DNA of 17,619 bases from Euperipatoides rowelli (Eukaryota > Onychophora > Udeonychophora > Euonychophora > Peripatopsidae): the NCBI GenBank assembly GCA_003024985.2, contig PXIH01S0007387.1. One strand, written 5' to 3'. The position numbers were made by a program, and so were the translations under genes. The notes below the pieces were generated by a model, which did no database searches, was not told where the DNA came from, and was given only the letters and a program-made list of their open reading frames with translations. The stretch's first letter is position 1; each line of letters begins with the position of its first letter. Of the stretch, positions 17,549 through 17,619 are shown one piece after another.

Positions 17549-17619
17549 AACCTAGCCATATCCTTCATAAATGAGTGTAAAACATTACCCTCATTTATTT
17601 TGTTCTTTTACAGTTCACC

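Noticed and set aside
1-17619. CRISPR array, tRNA genes or bacterial operon
   Set aside because: No regular repeat-spacer pattern, no cloverleaf with A/B boxes that I could draw, and the split PLOD gene shows the DNA is eukaryotic.

Overview
This is a eukaryotic, animal window: very AT-rich, intron-bearing, and littered with broken transposable elements. The best host marker is the 3' end of a procollagen-lysine hydroxylase (PLOD) gene on the minus strand. Its protein wording looks arthropod-like. Long AT-rich introns and a C-poor, purine-rich retroelement, which I recognise as resembling elements in tick genomes, make a crustacean or chelicerate my best guess, but the organism is an inference. 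I see no prokaryotic operon, CRISPR array, rRNA or tRNA.

Layout: (a) 210-540 (+) is the broken N-terminal half of a P-loop ATPase of the kind found in DNA-virus and Polinton/adintovirus packaging motors. (b) About 541-2917 (+) is a truncated, frameshifted non-LTR retrotransposon whose sense strand almost lacks cytosine. It holds an ORF1-like stretch, an AP-type endonuclease, a basic linker and the start of a reverse transcriptase, then stops inside the RT at a T11A9 junction. (c) 2938-4688 has no recognised gene. (d) 4689-5484 is a likely old DNA transposon with imperfect ~75-bp terminal inverted repeats. (e) 5485-11098 lies downstream of PLOD and holds 3' UTR plus intergenic or repeat DNA without visible coding. 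(f) 11099-11254 and 15381-15509 (both minus) are the last two PLOD exons, joined in phase 0 across an intron of about 4.1 kb. That intron holds several repeat structures, including a near-perfect 36-bp inverted repeat. (g) 16344-17548 (+) is a second, unrelated broken non-LTR element of the Jockey/CR1/I type, antisense to PLOD and probably inside its next upstream intron.

The only gene that looks functional is PLOD: its two exons together carry the Fe(II)-binding His-x-Asp...His triad and the 2-oxoglutarate-binding Arg. Everything else protein-like is fossil. The observations most worth a second look are the cytosine-depleted retroelement, the viral-type ATPase fossil directly abutting it, the long hairpin in the PLOD intron, and a repeated GGTGTA-hairpin motif with an inverted third copy.
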